The notes under the pieces are model-generated. The model was not told the DNA's origin, did not search any database, and saw only the letters and a program-made list of their open reading frames with translations. 64,000 nucleotides of DNA from Halobacterium rubrum. Its GTDB lineage: Archaea; Halobacteriota; Halobacteria; Halobacteriales; Halobacteriaceae. The stretch is from assembly GCF_021729015.1 (NCBI RefSeq), contig NZ_JAJQQZ010000004.1, positions 62,001 through 126,000 on the forward strand, written 5' to 3'. Within the stretch, counting starts at the first letter, position 1. Every line of letters begins with the position of its first letter. Positions 27,266-34,835 of this stretch are shown here, piece by piece. Both the position numbers and the translations under genes were made by a program.

Positions 27266-28114
27266 CTACTCCTGTCGGGGGAGCTGCCCGACGTTTCGCC
27301 TGGCCTCGCGCAGGACGACGTTGATCGCTCCGCCGAGCAGGACGACGATACTGGCGAAGTACAGCCACGTGACGAACAGGAGGACCGCCCCAATCAGTCC
27401 GTAGGCCGCGTAGCGGGAGGCGTTTGCCGCGTAGACCCGGAAGCCGATCTGGAGGATCACCCATCCGCCAGCGGCGACGACTGCCCCCGGAAGCACCTCG
27501 CGTGCCGACACGTCGACCGGCGGGAGTACGTAGTAGATCGGGAGGAACGCGAGCCCGAGAACTGCCGTCAGCAGCAGCGACCCGACGGCATTGGCGAAGG
27601 GGAGTTCGAGTGACAGCAACGAGAGCGCGACGCCGACGGCGACGACCAGCCCGACGGCGAGCCCGATTCCGACCACGACGACGAGGCCATTCCGGACCTG
27701 TCCGAGTAGCGACGTGTCGCCGTGGTCGAGGTACAGCTCGTCGAACGCCTGGTCGAGGCCACGAAACAGTTTCAGGCCGCTCCAGGTCAGTCCCAGCAGG
27801 CCGACGACGGACGCCGTCCCCCGGCCCGCGGTGGTCGTCAGGGACTGTGACACACTGTCCTGGCCCGCGGACGAGAGCTGCTGGCTGAGGATGCCCGTTA
27901 CCCTGTTCGCCAGTGCTTCACCACCGGCGAACGACGCGAGTGAAACAGTGAGCAGTACCAGCGGGATGATCGAGACGAAGGCGTAGAAGGCGATACCTGC
28001 CGCCAGGTACGTCAGATTGCGGTCTACGGCGAGGGCGACGACACCCCGGATGGTCGAGGCGGCTCCCTCCAGAGGAGCGGGAACGTACCGGCCGATGGGG
28101 GTGTCGCTGTCCAT
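27266..28114 (-). CDS. YihY/BrkB family membrane protein
   Basis: The 282-residue protein starts at the ATG at 28114 (MDSDTPIGRYVPAPLEG); a further in-frame start lies eight codons upstream. It has six predicted helices with the family segments NLTYLAAGIAFYAFVSIIPL near residue 42, TWSGLKLFRGLDQAFDELY near 115 and ASRYAAYGLIGAVLLFVTWL near 235. The old name ribonuclease BN for this family is a misassignment; the function (transport or envelope integrity) is unknown. A 158-bp gap without other features separates it from the gene at 27107. Confidence 0.88.
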   Translation of the reverse strand: MDSDTPIGRYVPAPLEGAASTIRGVVALAVDRNLTYLAAGIAFYAFVSIIPLVLLTVSLASFAGGEALANRVTGILSQQLSSAGQDSVSQSLTTTAGRGTASVVGLLGLTWSGLKLFRGLDQAFDELYLDHGDTSLLGQVRNGLVVVVGIGLAVGLVVAVGVALSLLSLELPFANAVGSLLLTAVLGLAFLPIYYVLPPVDVSAREVLPGAVVAAGGWVILQIGFRVYAANASRYAAYGLIGAVLLFVTWLYFASIVVLLGGAINVVLREARRNVGQLPRQE

Positions 28115-28138
28115 CGTGTTCGCTGTACAGATACCCAC

Positions 28139-28490
28139 CGCTTCCGGCGGTTAGTTACCCGATGCGTATCGTCGCGAGACGTCGAGTCCACGCAGGGTTT
28201 GGCTCCGATATGCCGGAGCTATCGGGAACACGGTGGGCTTACTTCGAACCGCGCCCGACGACGCCCAGCCGGGTCCCGGACTGTTCGCTGCAGCAGCGGC
28301 GAGTCTGGTCCGGCCGCTCGGTGTTTCGGTTCCCGTCGGGGGACGGTACCAACTAGAGCCCCTCGTAAGCACCCCACAACCGAGTGTCTCCGACCGGGTC
28401 GACGGCTGATTTGAACGACGCCGGGACTCGCTGCGCTCGTCCCGTCTCGTTCGAATCCCTCCTGCGGCTCGTCAGCCTCGCTTCGTTCGG
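28139..28490. other. Intergenic region without a recognisable gene
   Basis: This stretch precedes the first full tRNA 3'-end copy. The first 240 bases show nothing I can name. From 28408 to 28457 a GATTTGAACGA segment is mirrored by TCGTTCGAATC about 40 bases later, so it looks like a decayed member of the tRNA-derived repeat group found just downstream. Short open frames here are not supported by any protein feature. Confidence 0.5.
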
Positions 28491-28519
28491 CAGAAAGAGC
28501 CGGTGGAGGGATTTGAACC
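28491..28519 (-). repeat. Duplicate of the tRNA-Thr 3' end (attachment-site-like), copy 1
   Basis: This 29-bp sequence is identical to 28637-28665, which covers the 3' end of tRNA-Thr and its flank. It continues into an inverted copy: GAGGGATTTGAACCA at 28507-28521 is mirrored by TGGCTCAAATCCCTC at 28564-28578 with one mismatch. Such duplications are left when integrative elements use a tRNA gene as attachment site. The copy has no D-arm or anticodon arm and is not a tRNA gene. Confidence 0.7.
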
Positions 28520-28636
28520 ACGGGAAGACGGCCCGCTCGCATTGCTCGCGGTTGCGACTTCTCTGGCTCAAATCCCTCTCGCCACCGCAACCGTCCACGC
28601 GAAGCGACACAGCCGTCGCTTCGCGGTGAAGCAACG

Positions 28637-28665
28637 CAGAAAGAGCCGGTGGAGGGATTTGAACC
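28637..28665 (-). repeat. tRNA-Thr 3' end copy 2 (within the intact gene)
   Basis: This copy includes the last 22 nt of the intact tRNA-Thr (T-arm 3' side and acceptor strand) and 7 bp of its downstream flank. It matches 28491-28519 exactly, with 146 bp between copy starts. An intact tRNA at one end and a partial copy at the other is the expected layout of an integration scar. Confidence 0.7.
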
Positions 28666-28715
28666 CTCGGCCTATTCCTTACGAAGGAATCGCTCTACCG
28701 CTGAGCTACACCGGC
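28644..28715 (-). tRNA. tRNA-Thr (anticodon CGT)
   Basis: Read on the minus strand, the cloverleaf is complete: acceptor stem GCCGGTG/CACCGGC, D-arm GCTC...GAGC, anticodon stem ATTCC/GGAAT with loop TTCGTAA (anticodon CGT), and T-arm GAGGG TTCAAAT CCCTC, with discriminator U. It decodes ACG as threonine. There is no intron and CCA is not encoded. Its 3' end is the source of the duplicated repeat on the downstream side. Confidence 0.93.
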
Positions 28716-28764
28716 GCACGTCGCTTCGCTCGTGCGCCGAGCCCTGCCTCGCGTACTCGGCAGG
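28713..28764. repeat. Two hairpins immediately 5' of tRNA-Thr
   Basis: GGCGCACG (28713-28720) pairs with CGTGCGCC (28731-28738), overlapping the first three tRNA bases. CCTGCC (28743-28748) pairs with GGCAGG (28759-28764). They would fold in the precursor leader and could affect RNase P access. The rest of the gap to the Trm5 stop (28765-28849) shows only an AT-rich AAATAAGG near 28834 that may serve as the tRNA promoter. Confidence 0.4.
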
Positions 28765-28849
28765 ACACCGGCACGGCACGACGTTACGTCGCGTGACGAC
28801 TCCTCTTCGCACTCACCCGTAGCCGCATACGAGAAATAAGGCTTGCGAA

Positions 28850-29833
28850 TCAGCGGCGGGTCAGCCGGACGTCCAGCACGACGTTGAACTCGTGGGGGGC
28901 GTACGACCGGACCGTGTGGCGGGTCTCGACGTCGACGTCGTACTCGGGTTCCGCCACCTCGCGAATCGCGGCCTCGCCGGCGTCGAAGCGGCCGTCCTCG
29001 TGCTGGATGTCGTAGTAGTGCAGCACGCACTCGTCGCCCGCCAGCGCGACGGCGGTGTCGAGGAAGTCGCCGGCGGTGTGGGGGAGGTTCATCACGATTC
29101 GGTCCGCCCAGCCCTCGTAGTCGGTGGCGACGTCTCGGACGTCTCCCGCGATGGCGGTCACGCTGTCGCTGACACCGTTGCGCTCGGCGTTCTCCCCGAG
29201 GTACTCGATTGCGGTCTCGTTGACGTCGGTCGCGACGACCTCGGCGCCGGCGGACGCCATCGGGACGGCGTACGGCCCGACGCCCGCGAACATGTCGAAG
29301 ACGCGCTCGCCCGCTGCCACCTGCTCCACGACGCGATGGCGCTCGGTCGCGAGCCGCGGCGAGAAGTAGACGGCGTCGAGGTCCAGCGCGAACTCGTGGC
29401 CGTACTCGCGGTGGACGGTCTCCGTCGAGTCGCCTGCGAGCACGTCCCAGTCGCGGACGCGTTGCTCGCCTTTGATCTTCGAGGCCCTGTTCAGCACCGT
29501 CTCGACCGGGATGTCCGACTCGACGACGGCGTCGGCGACCTCCCGGGCGCGCTCGGGGCCGTCCTCGTCGACGACGACGATGTCGCCCAGTCGCGCGTAC
29601 GACGGATCGAAGCCCAGGATGTCTGCCGGCGTCGTCTGCGTCCGGCGCTCGGGCGCGTCGAAGGACTCGACGGTGAGGTCGTCGGGCACCGACTCCGGGT
29701 CGGTGACCGGGACGTAGAGGGAGCCGTCTTCGCCCGTGATCGCGTGCTCGGCGTCGACGAGGTCGGCGTCGGCGAGCCGCTGCCGGGTGGCTTCGCCGTC
29801 CTCGACGGGCACGCGAACGCAGGGCACTGCCAT
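28850..29833 (-). CDS. trm5: tRNA (guanine(37)-N1)-methyltransferase Trm5
   Basis: This enzyme methylates G37 next to the anticodon, keeping the reading frame. The 327-residue length fits archaeal Trm5. It shows ASKIKGEQRVRDWDVLAG, EYGHEFALDLDAVYFSPRL, the AdoMet-binding FDMFAGVGPYAVPMA and the NLPH motif, a variant of NPPY. I chose the ATG at 29833 (MAVPCVRVP); the frame extends upstream as shadow. The tRNA-Thr gene lies downstream on the same strand and dphB diverges upstream. Confidence 0.93.
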   Translation of the reverse strand: MAVPCVRVPVEDGEATRQRLADADLVDAEHAITGEDGSLYVPVTDPESVPDDLTVESFDAPERRTQTTPADILGFDPSYARLGDIVVVDEDGPERAREVADAVVESDIPVETVLNRASKIKGEQRVRDWDVLAGDSTETVHREYGHEFALDLDAVYFSPRLATERHRVVEQVAAGERVFDMFAGVGPYAVPMASAGAEVVATDVNETAIEYLGENAERNGVSDSVTAIAGDVRDVATDYEGWADRIVMNLPHTAGDFLDTAVALAGDECVLHYYDIQHEDGRFDAGEAAIREVAEPEYDVDVETRHTVRSYAPHEFNVVLDVRLTRR

Positions 29834-29952
29834 GCCAGCCAGTCGGTGCGCGCGAGTCTTACCGGTGTCGCTCTCCAGTGACACCGCCGGCGGTGACACC
29901 GGCGAGGCCGGCGTCTCGAAACCCATAGGACCTCCCCGGCCCAATCCCGGGT

Positions 29953-30735
29953 ATGCTCACGTTCGTCGGGCTCGGACTCTACGACGAACGGTCGGTCACC
30001 GTCGAGGGACGGGACGCCATCGCGGCGGCCGACCGCGCGTTCGCCGAGTTCTACACCAGCTACCTCGTCGGCGCCGACGTCGACGACCTCGAGGACCACC
30101 ACGACACCACCATCGACGTCCGGGACCGCGCGGGCGTCGAACAGGACCCCGAGCCGATTCTGTCGGCCGCCGAGGACGGCGACGCCGTCTTCCTCACGGC
30201 CGGGGACACGATGATTTCGACGACGCACGTCGACCTCCGGCTGCGCGCCGAGGAGCGCGGCATCGACACCCGGGTCGTGCACGCGCCGACCGCCGAGTCC
30301 GCGGCGTCGAGCCTGACCGGGCTCCAGAACTACCGGTTCGGGAAGGCGACGACGCTCCCCTTCGAGTGGGCGCACGGCGCCGACGGCGTCCCCGACTCCG
30401 TCGTCGAAACTCTCGAGGCGAACCGCGAGCGCGGCCTGCACACGCTCGTCTACCTCGACATCAAGGTCGACCACCCGCGAATCGCCGGCGACGCCTACAT
30501 GACAGCGAGCGAGGCGGCGGGCCTGCTCGCGGACAACTGGGACCCGGACGCACTCGGTGTGGTCGTCGCTCGCGCCGGCGCACCGGACGCGACCGTTCGC
30601 GCCGACCGGCTCGGCGCACTCGCCGACGCGGACTTCGGCGACCCGCTGCACCTGCTCGTGATTCCCGGCGACCTCCACCACGTCGAACGCGACGCGCTCG
30701 CCGGGCTCGCCGACGCCCCCGAGGACGCCCTCTGA
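29953..30735 (+). CDS. dphB: Diphthine synthase
   Basis: This AdoMet-dependent methyltransferase makes diphthine on the conserved histidine of elongation factor 2. The 260 residues follow the tetrapyrrole-methylase fold: MLTFVGLGLYDERSVTVEG at the start, FLTAGDTMISTTHVDLRLRA near 78 and TLVYLDIKVDHPR near 168. It diverges from trm5 and is convergent with the TrmO-like gene, so the neighbourhood is devoted to translation-related modification. Confidence 0.95.
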   Translation: MLTFVGLGLYDERSVTVEGRDAIAAADRAFAEFYTSYLVGADVDDLEDHHDTTIDVRDRAGVEQDPEPILSAAEDGDAVFLTAGDTMISTTHVDLRLRAEERGIDTRVVHAPTAESAASSLTGLQNYRFGKATTLPFEWAHGADGVPDSVVETLEANRERGLHTLVYLDIKVDHPRIAGDAYMTASEAAGLLADNWDPDALGVVVARAGAPDATVRADRLGALADADFGDPLHLLVIPGDLHHVERDALAGLADAPEDAL

Positions 30736-30742
30736 GCGCCGG

Positions 30743-31123
30743 TCAGTCGAGTGCTGGCTTCAGGTCGACGACGGGCGTGCCGTCCACCATGTCGACCCCC
30801 CGGACTGCGAGTGTTCCGTCCTCGACGTCGACGGCCACCAGTTCGCACTCCGTCACGCAGACGGGGTTCGGGCGCGCCGGCGACCGCGTCGAGAACACGC
30901 CGCGCTCGCCGTCCCGCACGCGTAGGACGTCCCGGTCGGCGTCGTCCGCCCACCACACGACGACGATTCGGTCGTCGGCCTCGAAGCCGTCGAGACCGTC
31001 CCGGAACTGTTCGTCGACGTGGACGTTCGCGGCGTACGGCGTCTCTTCGCCCTGCTTCGGGGCGTCCTCTCTGGTCTCGAACGGCGTCTCCACGTGCCCG
31101 ATGGGGTACAGTTCCACGGTCAC
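30743..31123 (-). CDS. TrmO-like tRNA (N6-threonylcarbamoyladenosine(37)-N6)-methyltransferase
   Basis: The 126-residue protein has the TsaA/TrmO beta-barrel signature: PIGHVETPF near residue 7, APKQGEETPYAANVHVDEQF, FSTRSPARPNPVCVTECELV (the RSPxRPNPI box) and VDMVDGTPVVDLKPAL at the C-terminus. Bacterial TrmO methylates t6A37 in tRNA-Thr; the archaeal homologue is inferred to do the same. It starts with a GTG that overlaps the stop of the upstream small membrane gene by 4 bp. It lies 2 kb from a tRNA-Thr gene, which may be chance. Confidence 0.83.
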   Translation of the reverse strand: MTVELYPIGHVETPFETREDAPKQGEETPYAANVHVDEQFRDGLDGFEADDRIVVVWWADDADRDVLRVRDGERGVFSTRSPARPNPVCVTECELVAVDVEDGTLAVRGVDMVDGTPVVDLKPALD

Positions 31124-31335
31124 GACCCCTCGTGGCCGAGCATCGCCAGCACAGCCACGCAGCCGCCGGCGACCGGGAGCAGCCAGAACTGTTCGACGAC
31201 GGGAGCGCCGGCCAGCAGGCTCCCGCCCGCATAGCCGACGCCGAGGAACAACACCGCGAGCGCGACAAGGAAGACGCCCCACTCCTCGCCGTCCCGCATC
31301 GTCTCGAGCCGTTCGCGCAACACAGCCGTCACCAT
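31120..31335 (-). CDS. Small two-helix membrane protein
   Basis: This 71-residue protein has an amphipathic N-terminus (MVTAVLRERLETMRDGEEWG) and two hydrophobic helices, GVFLVALAVLFLGVGYAGG and FWLLPVAGGCVAVLAMLG. It overlaps the TrmO-like gene by 4 bp and so shares its transcript. I do not recognise the family. A TATA-like TTCTTTAG (minus strand, about 31365) lies roughly 30 bp upstream. Confidence 0.6.
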   Translation of the reverse strand: MVTAVLRERLETMRDGEEWGVFLVALAVLFLGVGYAGGSLLAGAPVVEQFWLLPVAGGCVAVLAMLGHEGS

Positions 31336-31396
31336 ACCCGGTGCTGGCGGCGCCGTCCTACTAAAGAATCGGGGTGGGTCTCGGGGACTGCGAGCG

Positions 31397-32182
31397 CTAC
31401 GCGGACCGGTCCATCGGCGACGACTCGGGGTTCAGGACCTCGATCTCGTGGCCGTCCGGCGTCTTCGTGAACGCGTAGTTGTCGTCGCAGGACGCGGGGT
31501 CGCGGTAGTCCTGGGCCTCCCGGACCAGCAGGGTCTCCCAGTCGTCGTGGAGGTCGTCGGCGCGCACGGCGAGGTGCCCCCAGCCGTCGCCCAGCGTGTA
31601 GCTGCGGCCGTCGTAGTTGTACGTGAGCTCGACCGCCATCGCCTCCTCGCCGGCGTCCGCCGGCTTCAGGAAGAAGTTCGCGAACGTGTCGGCCTCCCAG
31701 CGGCCCGTGTGCTCGTACTCGAACTTCCGCGTCCAGAAGCCCAGGTGCTGGTCGGCGTCCTCGACGCGCACCATCGTGTGGTCGATGCTCCAGCGCGCGC
31801 CGTGGTCGCGCTCGACGATCTCGATCTCGTGGCCGTCCGGGTCCGTGACGAACGCGTAGCTGCCGCCACAGGACTCGGGGTCGCGGTAGTCCTCGACGCC
31901 GGCGTCCATCAGCTCCTCGTAGGCGTCGAAGACGTCGTCGACGCGCACGGCGATGTGGCCGAACGCGTCGCCGTTGTCGTACTCGGCGGTGTCGTGGTTG
32001 TACGTGAGCTCGAGGAGCGCGCCGTCCTCGCCGGGGTTCTCGGGGCCGAGGTAGACGTTCGTGAACGTCTCGGCCTCCCAGCGCGCGTGCTCGACGTAGT
32101 CGAGGTGCTCGCCGTACCAGTCCAGCGACTCCTCGAGGTCGCCGACGCGCATCATCACGTGGTCGAGTACGAAGTCGGTCAT
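31397..32182 (-). CDS. Two-domain VOC (glyoxalase) family protein
   Basis: The 261-residue protein is a tandem duplication of a VOC module. Residues 1-128 begin MTDFVLDHVMMRVGDLEESL and end DGHEIEIVERDHG; residues 130-255 repeat the layout from WSIDHTMVRVEDADQHLGFW to DGHEIEVLNPESS. Each half keeps the His near its start and the Glu near its end that bind metal in glyoxalase I-like enzymes. It is likely a glyoxalase or dioxygenase-like enzyme; the substrate is open. The ATG at 32182 is chosen where similarity starts. Confidence 0.85.
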   Translation of the reverse strand: MTDFVLDHVMMRVGDLEESLDWYGEHLDYVEHARWEAETFTNVYLGPENPGEDGALLELTYNHDTAEYDNGDAFGHIAVRVDDVFDAYEELMDAGVEDYRDPESCGGSYAFVTDPDGHEIEIVERDHGARWSIDHTMVRVEDADQHLGFWTRKFEYEHTGRWEADTFANFFLKPADAGEEAMAVELTYNYDGRSYTLGDGWGHLAVRADDLHDDWETLLVREAQDYRDPASCDDNYAFTKTPDGHEIEVLNPESSPMDRSA

Positions 32183-32243
32183 ACGCGGAGTGTGACGTGG
32201 CGCGTCGAAAAGCGTACCGGAGCCGGAACCGGCCGCCACGCCC

Positions 32244-32666
32244 TCACTCGGTGCGCGCGACGAACACGTAGCCGGCCGCCAGCCAGAGCGCCACCGCGCC
32301 CACCGGGATGCCGGTGACGGTCTGCTGGCGGGACAGCGCCAGCGCCAGCGACACCACGCTCCCGCCGGCGAACGCCAGCAGACCGGCGGTCACGCGTCGG
32401 TCCGCGTCCACGACTGCGGCGAGCACGCCTGCCAGCCACAGCGTCGTGCCGACCGGCCACGCCCGGAACTCGGGCGGCACCGACCCGGCACGCTGGACGT
32501 ACACCGGCAGCGACGTGAACGACAGCGTCTCCGGGTAGACGAATCCGAACGAGAACAGCGGGTACGCACCGTTCTCCCAGCCCACGACGACCCAGGGGAC
32601 GAGACCGGCGACGACGGCCACCGCCACCGCCCACCGACGCGACGTGCCGGCCAGCCCGCCGGTCAT
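32244..32666 (-). CDS. Haloarchaeal four-helix membrane protein
   Basis: The 140-residue protein has about four helices (for example WAVAVAVVAGLVPWVVVGW, TTLWLAGVLAAVV, LLAFAGGSVVSLALAL, GAVALWLAAGYVFVA). An extracellular-looking loop contains YPLFSFGFVYPETLSFTSLP. It follows the DRG GTPase after only 4 bp and is probably co-transcribed. Function unknown. Confidence 0.7.
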   Translation of the reverse strand: MTGGLAGTSRRWAVAVAVVAGLVPWVVVGWENGAYPLFSFGFVYPETLSFTSLPVYVQRAGSVPPEFRAWPVGTTLWLAGVLAAVVDADRRVTAGLLAFAGGSVVSLALALSRQQTVTGIPVGAVALWLAAGYVFVARTE

Positions 32667-32670
32667 ACCG

Positions 32671-33783
32671 TCACCGTCGCGCGACCACGCGCAGGACGTC
32701 CTCGTCCTCGAGGACGTGGTCGCGGCCGACCTGCTGCTCGTCGTGTTTCCCGGACGGACCGGTCACGCGAGCGAACCGGAACCGCTCGTCGAGCGTCCCG
32801 CCGAGCTTCTGGAGCGCGTCGTCGACGGTCTCGCCGCGCCGGATGATGAGCGGCTCCTCCCAGTCGATTCCCCGCCCGGGCTTGTCCATGTAGATGCGGA
32901 TGAGTCCGAGCTCCTCCCACATCTGTTCTTTCAGGGAGTCCAGGCCCTTCTCCTCCTCGGCGGAGATGAAGATCGCCTCCTCCGGGTCGACTCCCTGCTC
33001 GCGGAGTTCGGACTTCATCGTGTCGACGTACGAGGGCTCGATGAGGTCGACTTTGTTCACGGCCACCAGCGACGGCATGTAGACGCGGTTGTCCATCACG
33101 CCGTCGACCAGCCGGTCCACCGAGGGGTTCCCGCGGATGGTCACGTCCGCGTTGATGAATCCGCGCTCGCGAAGAATCCCCTTGACAGTGTCGACGTCGA
33201 GGTCCATCTCCCCCGACGTGTTCACGTCGATGCCGTCCTTGCCCTTCCGGCGGACGGTCACCGACGGCGGCTCCTCGTCGACGCGGATGTTGACACCGTA
33301 CAGCTCCTCGGAGAGGCGCTCGTACTGATCGACTTCGAACGCCGACAGCATGATGATGACGAGGTCCGCGGCACGAATGACCGACAGAATCTCCTTCCCG
33401 CCGCCGCGACCGCCGGCAGCACCCTCGATGAGTCCGGGCACGTCCAGCAACTGGATGTTCGCGCCCCGGTACTCCAGCATCCCCGGGTTCACGTCGAGGG
33501 TCGTGAACTCGTAGGCGCCGACCTCGCTGTCCGCGTTCGTCATCGCGTTGATGAGCGAGGACTTCCCCACGCTCGGGAACCCGACCAGCGCCACAGTCGC
33601 GTCGCCGTGCTGCTCGACGGCGTACCCACCACTCCCGCCGCTGCCCGACTCCTGCTTCTCGAGTTTCTCCTTCTTCTCGGCGAGCTTCGCCTTCAGGCGA
33701 CCGATGTGGGCCTCCGTCGACTTGTTGTACGGCGTGCTGGCGATTTCTTCTTCGAGCGATTCGATTTCCTCCTCGAGCCCCAT
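32671..33783 (-). CDS. DRG-type (Obg superfamily) GTPase with TGS domain
   Basis: The 370-residue protein starts at ATG 33783; a GTG lies one codon upstream. A charged helical N-terminus (MGLEEEIESLEEEIASTPYN) precedes the G domain: G1 GFPSVGKSS (68-76), G2/G3 region FTTLDVNPG and LLDVPGLIEGAAGGRGGGKE, G4 NKVDLIEP near 245. The C-terminal 80 residues are a TGS domain (RRGETVDDALQKLGGTLDER). DRG proteins bind ribosomes and assist translation. It sits 100 bp from, and diverges from, the L11 region. Confidence 0.93.
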   Translation of the reverse strand: MGLEEEIESLEEEIASTPYNKSTEAHIGRLKAKLAEKKEKLEKQESGSGGSGGYAVEQHGDATVALVGFPSVGKSSLINAMTNADSEVGAYEFTTLDVNPGMLEYRGANIQLLDVPGLIEGAAGGRGGGKEILSVIRAADLVIIMLSAFEVDQYERLSEELYGVNIRVDEEPPSVTVRRKGKDGIDVNTSGEMDLDVDTVKGILRERGFINADVTIRGNPSVDRLVDGVMDNRVYMPSLVAVNKVDLIEPSYVDTMKSELREQGVDPEEAIFISAEEEKGLDSLKEQMWEELGLIRIYMDKPGRGIDWEEPLIIRRGETVDDALQKLGGTLDERFRFARVTGPSGKHDEQQVGRDHVLEDEDVLRVVARR

Positions 33784-33852
33784 CACGTGCCCGTAGACCG
33801 CAGGTGCCGAAAAGCGCTTTCCTCCGCAGTCCAGTGAAATCGTTTCGACACG

Positions 33853-33858
33853 TTAATA
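33853..33858 (+). promoter_or_regulatory. TATA-like box of the small gene before L11
   Basis: TTAATA lies 26-31 nt before the ATG at 33884, the spacing expected for a transcript that begins at or just before the start codon. Confidence 0.5.
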
Positions 33859-33883
33859 CGCCGGCTCAAGCACTCCCGAAGTG

Positions 33884-34090
33884 ATGGGAGACCCCTCCAC
33901 GTACCGGGACAGCACACAGATCGTGCTCCCCGAGTCGACGGTGGAGGACATCGACGCGGACCTCGAGGACGAGTTCATGGTGTCGGTGTTCCAGCCGGAC
34001 GACAGTGACATCGTCCGCATCATCGGCAGCCCCGTCGTCATCAAGGACGTCAGCGAGTTCCTCACCCGCCAGGGCATCCACCTCCCCTGA
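33884..34090 (+). CDS. Small conserved haloarchaeal protein upstream of L11
   Basis: The 68-residue acidic protein (MGDPSTYRDSTQIVLPESTV...FMVSVFQPDDSDIVRIIGSP...FLTRQGIHLP) has a compact alternating strand-helix pattern and no membrane segment. A GTG lies one codon upstream of the chosen ATG. It resembles short hypothetical proteins that accompany the L11 gene in haloarchaea, but I cannot assign a function. The L11 gene has its own promoter 40 bp downstream. Confidence 0.7.
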   Translation: MGDPSTYRDSTQIVLPESTVEDIDADLEDEFMVSVFQPDDSDIVRIIGSPVVIKDVSEFLTRQGIHLP

Positions 34091-34098
34091 AAAGACAA

Positions 34099-34109
34099 GG
34101 GTTAAACCC
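34099..34109 (+). promoter_or_regulatory. TATA box of rpl11 inside a short palindrome
   Basis: GGGTTAAACCC contains TTAAA at 34102-34106, centred about 27 nt before the ATG at 34131. The L11 transcript would therefore be almost leaderless, separate from the L1-L10-L12 unit. Confidence 0.6.
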
Positions 34110-34130
34110 GCGGCGGCGGTTTCTCGGAGT

Positions 34131-34622
34131 ATGGCTGAGACGATAGAAGTGCTCGTCGCCGGTGGGCAGGCCGATCCCGGTCCGCCCCTCGGTCCCGAGC
34201 TCGGTCCCACGCCCGTCGACGTACAGGCGGTCGTCCAGGAGATCAACGACCAGACCGAAGCGTTCGACGGAACGGAAGTCCCCGTCACCATCGAGTACGA
34301 GGACGACGGCTCGTTCTCCATCGAAGTCGGTGTCCCGCCGACGGCCGCCCTCGTGAAAGACGAGGCCGGCTTCGAGACGGGCTCCGGTGAACCCCAGGAG
34401 GACTTCGTCGCCGACCTCTCCATCGAACAGCTGAAGACCATCGCGGAGCAGAAGAAGCCCGACCTCCTCGCGTACGACACGCGAAACGCCGCGAAGGAGG
34501 TCGCCGGCACCTGCGCCTCGCTCGGCGTCACCATCGAGGGCGAGGACGCGCGCACGTTCAAGCAGCGCGTCGACGACGGCGACTACGACGAGACCCTCGG
34601 CGCGGAAGAAGCCGCAGCGTAA
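34131..34622 (+). CDS. rpl11: 50S ribosomal protein L11
   Basis: The 163-residue protein binds the GTPase-associated centre of 23S rRNA. It shows the L11 start MAETIEVLVAGGQADPGPPL, with GPELGPTPVDVQAVVQEIND and the RNA-binding C-terminal part EVAGTCASLGVTIEG. I chose the ATG at 34131; the frame is open upstream over the preceding gene. A 213-bp gap and a second promoter separate it from rpl1. Confidence 0.97.
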   Translation: MAETIEVLVAGGQADPGPPLGPELGPTPVDVQAVVQEINDQTEAFDGTEVPVTIEYEDDGSFSIEVGVPPTAALVKDEAGFETGSGEPQEDFVADLSIEQLKTIAEQKKPDLLAYDTRNAAKEVAGTCASLGVTIEGEDARTFKQRVDDGDYDETLGAEEAAA

Positions 34623-34729
34623 TCGGTTCGACGACCCGATTCAGTTTCTCCCGTCGCTCGATTCGCCAGCCGCCGGTTCGTCCTCGTGGGGTCGCGTGGA
34701 CGGCTCGCACGGCAGTCTTGCTTCGACGC

Positions 34730-34835
34730 TTTTAAGCACGGGATGGCCGTCTGTCGAAGCGAGACAGGCTTCGCCTGTTTCACTGACCCGTAGGAGATCC
34801 GACCTTCACAGGGTCACGCACTACGGAGGTGAAAG
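34730..34835 (+). promoter_or_regulatory. Promoter and structured leader of the L1-L10-L12 operon
   Basis: TTTTAAG at 34730-34736 is a good TATA box, placing the start near 34757-34760 and giving a leader of about 75 nt. Two mutually exclusive hairpins can form early: CGAAGC (34755-34760) with GCTTCG (34768-34773), or ACAGG (34764-34768) with CCTGT (34774-34778). A longer stem, GACCC (34785-34789) with GGGTC (34811-34815), encloses GTAGGAGATCC. Archaeal L1 is known to repress its own mRNA by binding a mimic of its rRNA site; this stem is the likely candidate. Confidence 0.65.
34825..34832 (+). promoter_or_regulatory. Strong Shine-Dalgarno sequence of rpl1
   Basis: GGAGGTGA lies 3 nt before the ATG at 34836 and is the best ribosome binding site in the window. 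It fits a leader-controlled ribosomal operon and fixes the start. Confidence 0.8.

Noticed and set aside
28491-28590. A second tRNA gene next to tRNA-Thr
   Set aside because: Only the T-arm and acceptor 3' strand are present; there is no D-arm, anticodon arm or 5' acceptor strand, so it is a fragment.
28384-28665. A small CRISPR array in the repeated region
   Set aside because: The repeat is part of a tRNA gene, there are only two perfect copies with unequal degraded relatives, and no cas genes are nearby.
28503-28796. An open frame across tRNA-Thr reading SRWRDLNPRPIPYEGIALPL
   Set aside because: This peptide is a well-known artefact of translating a tRNA gene and its duplicated 3' end.
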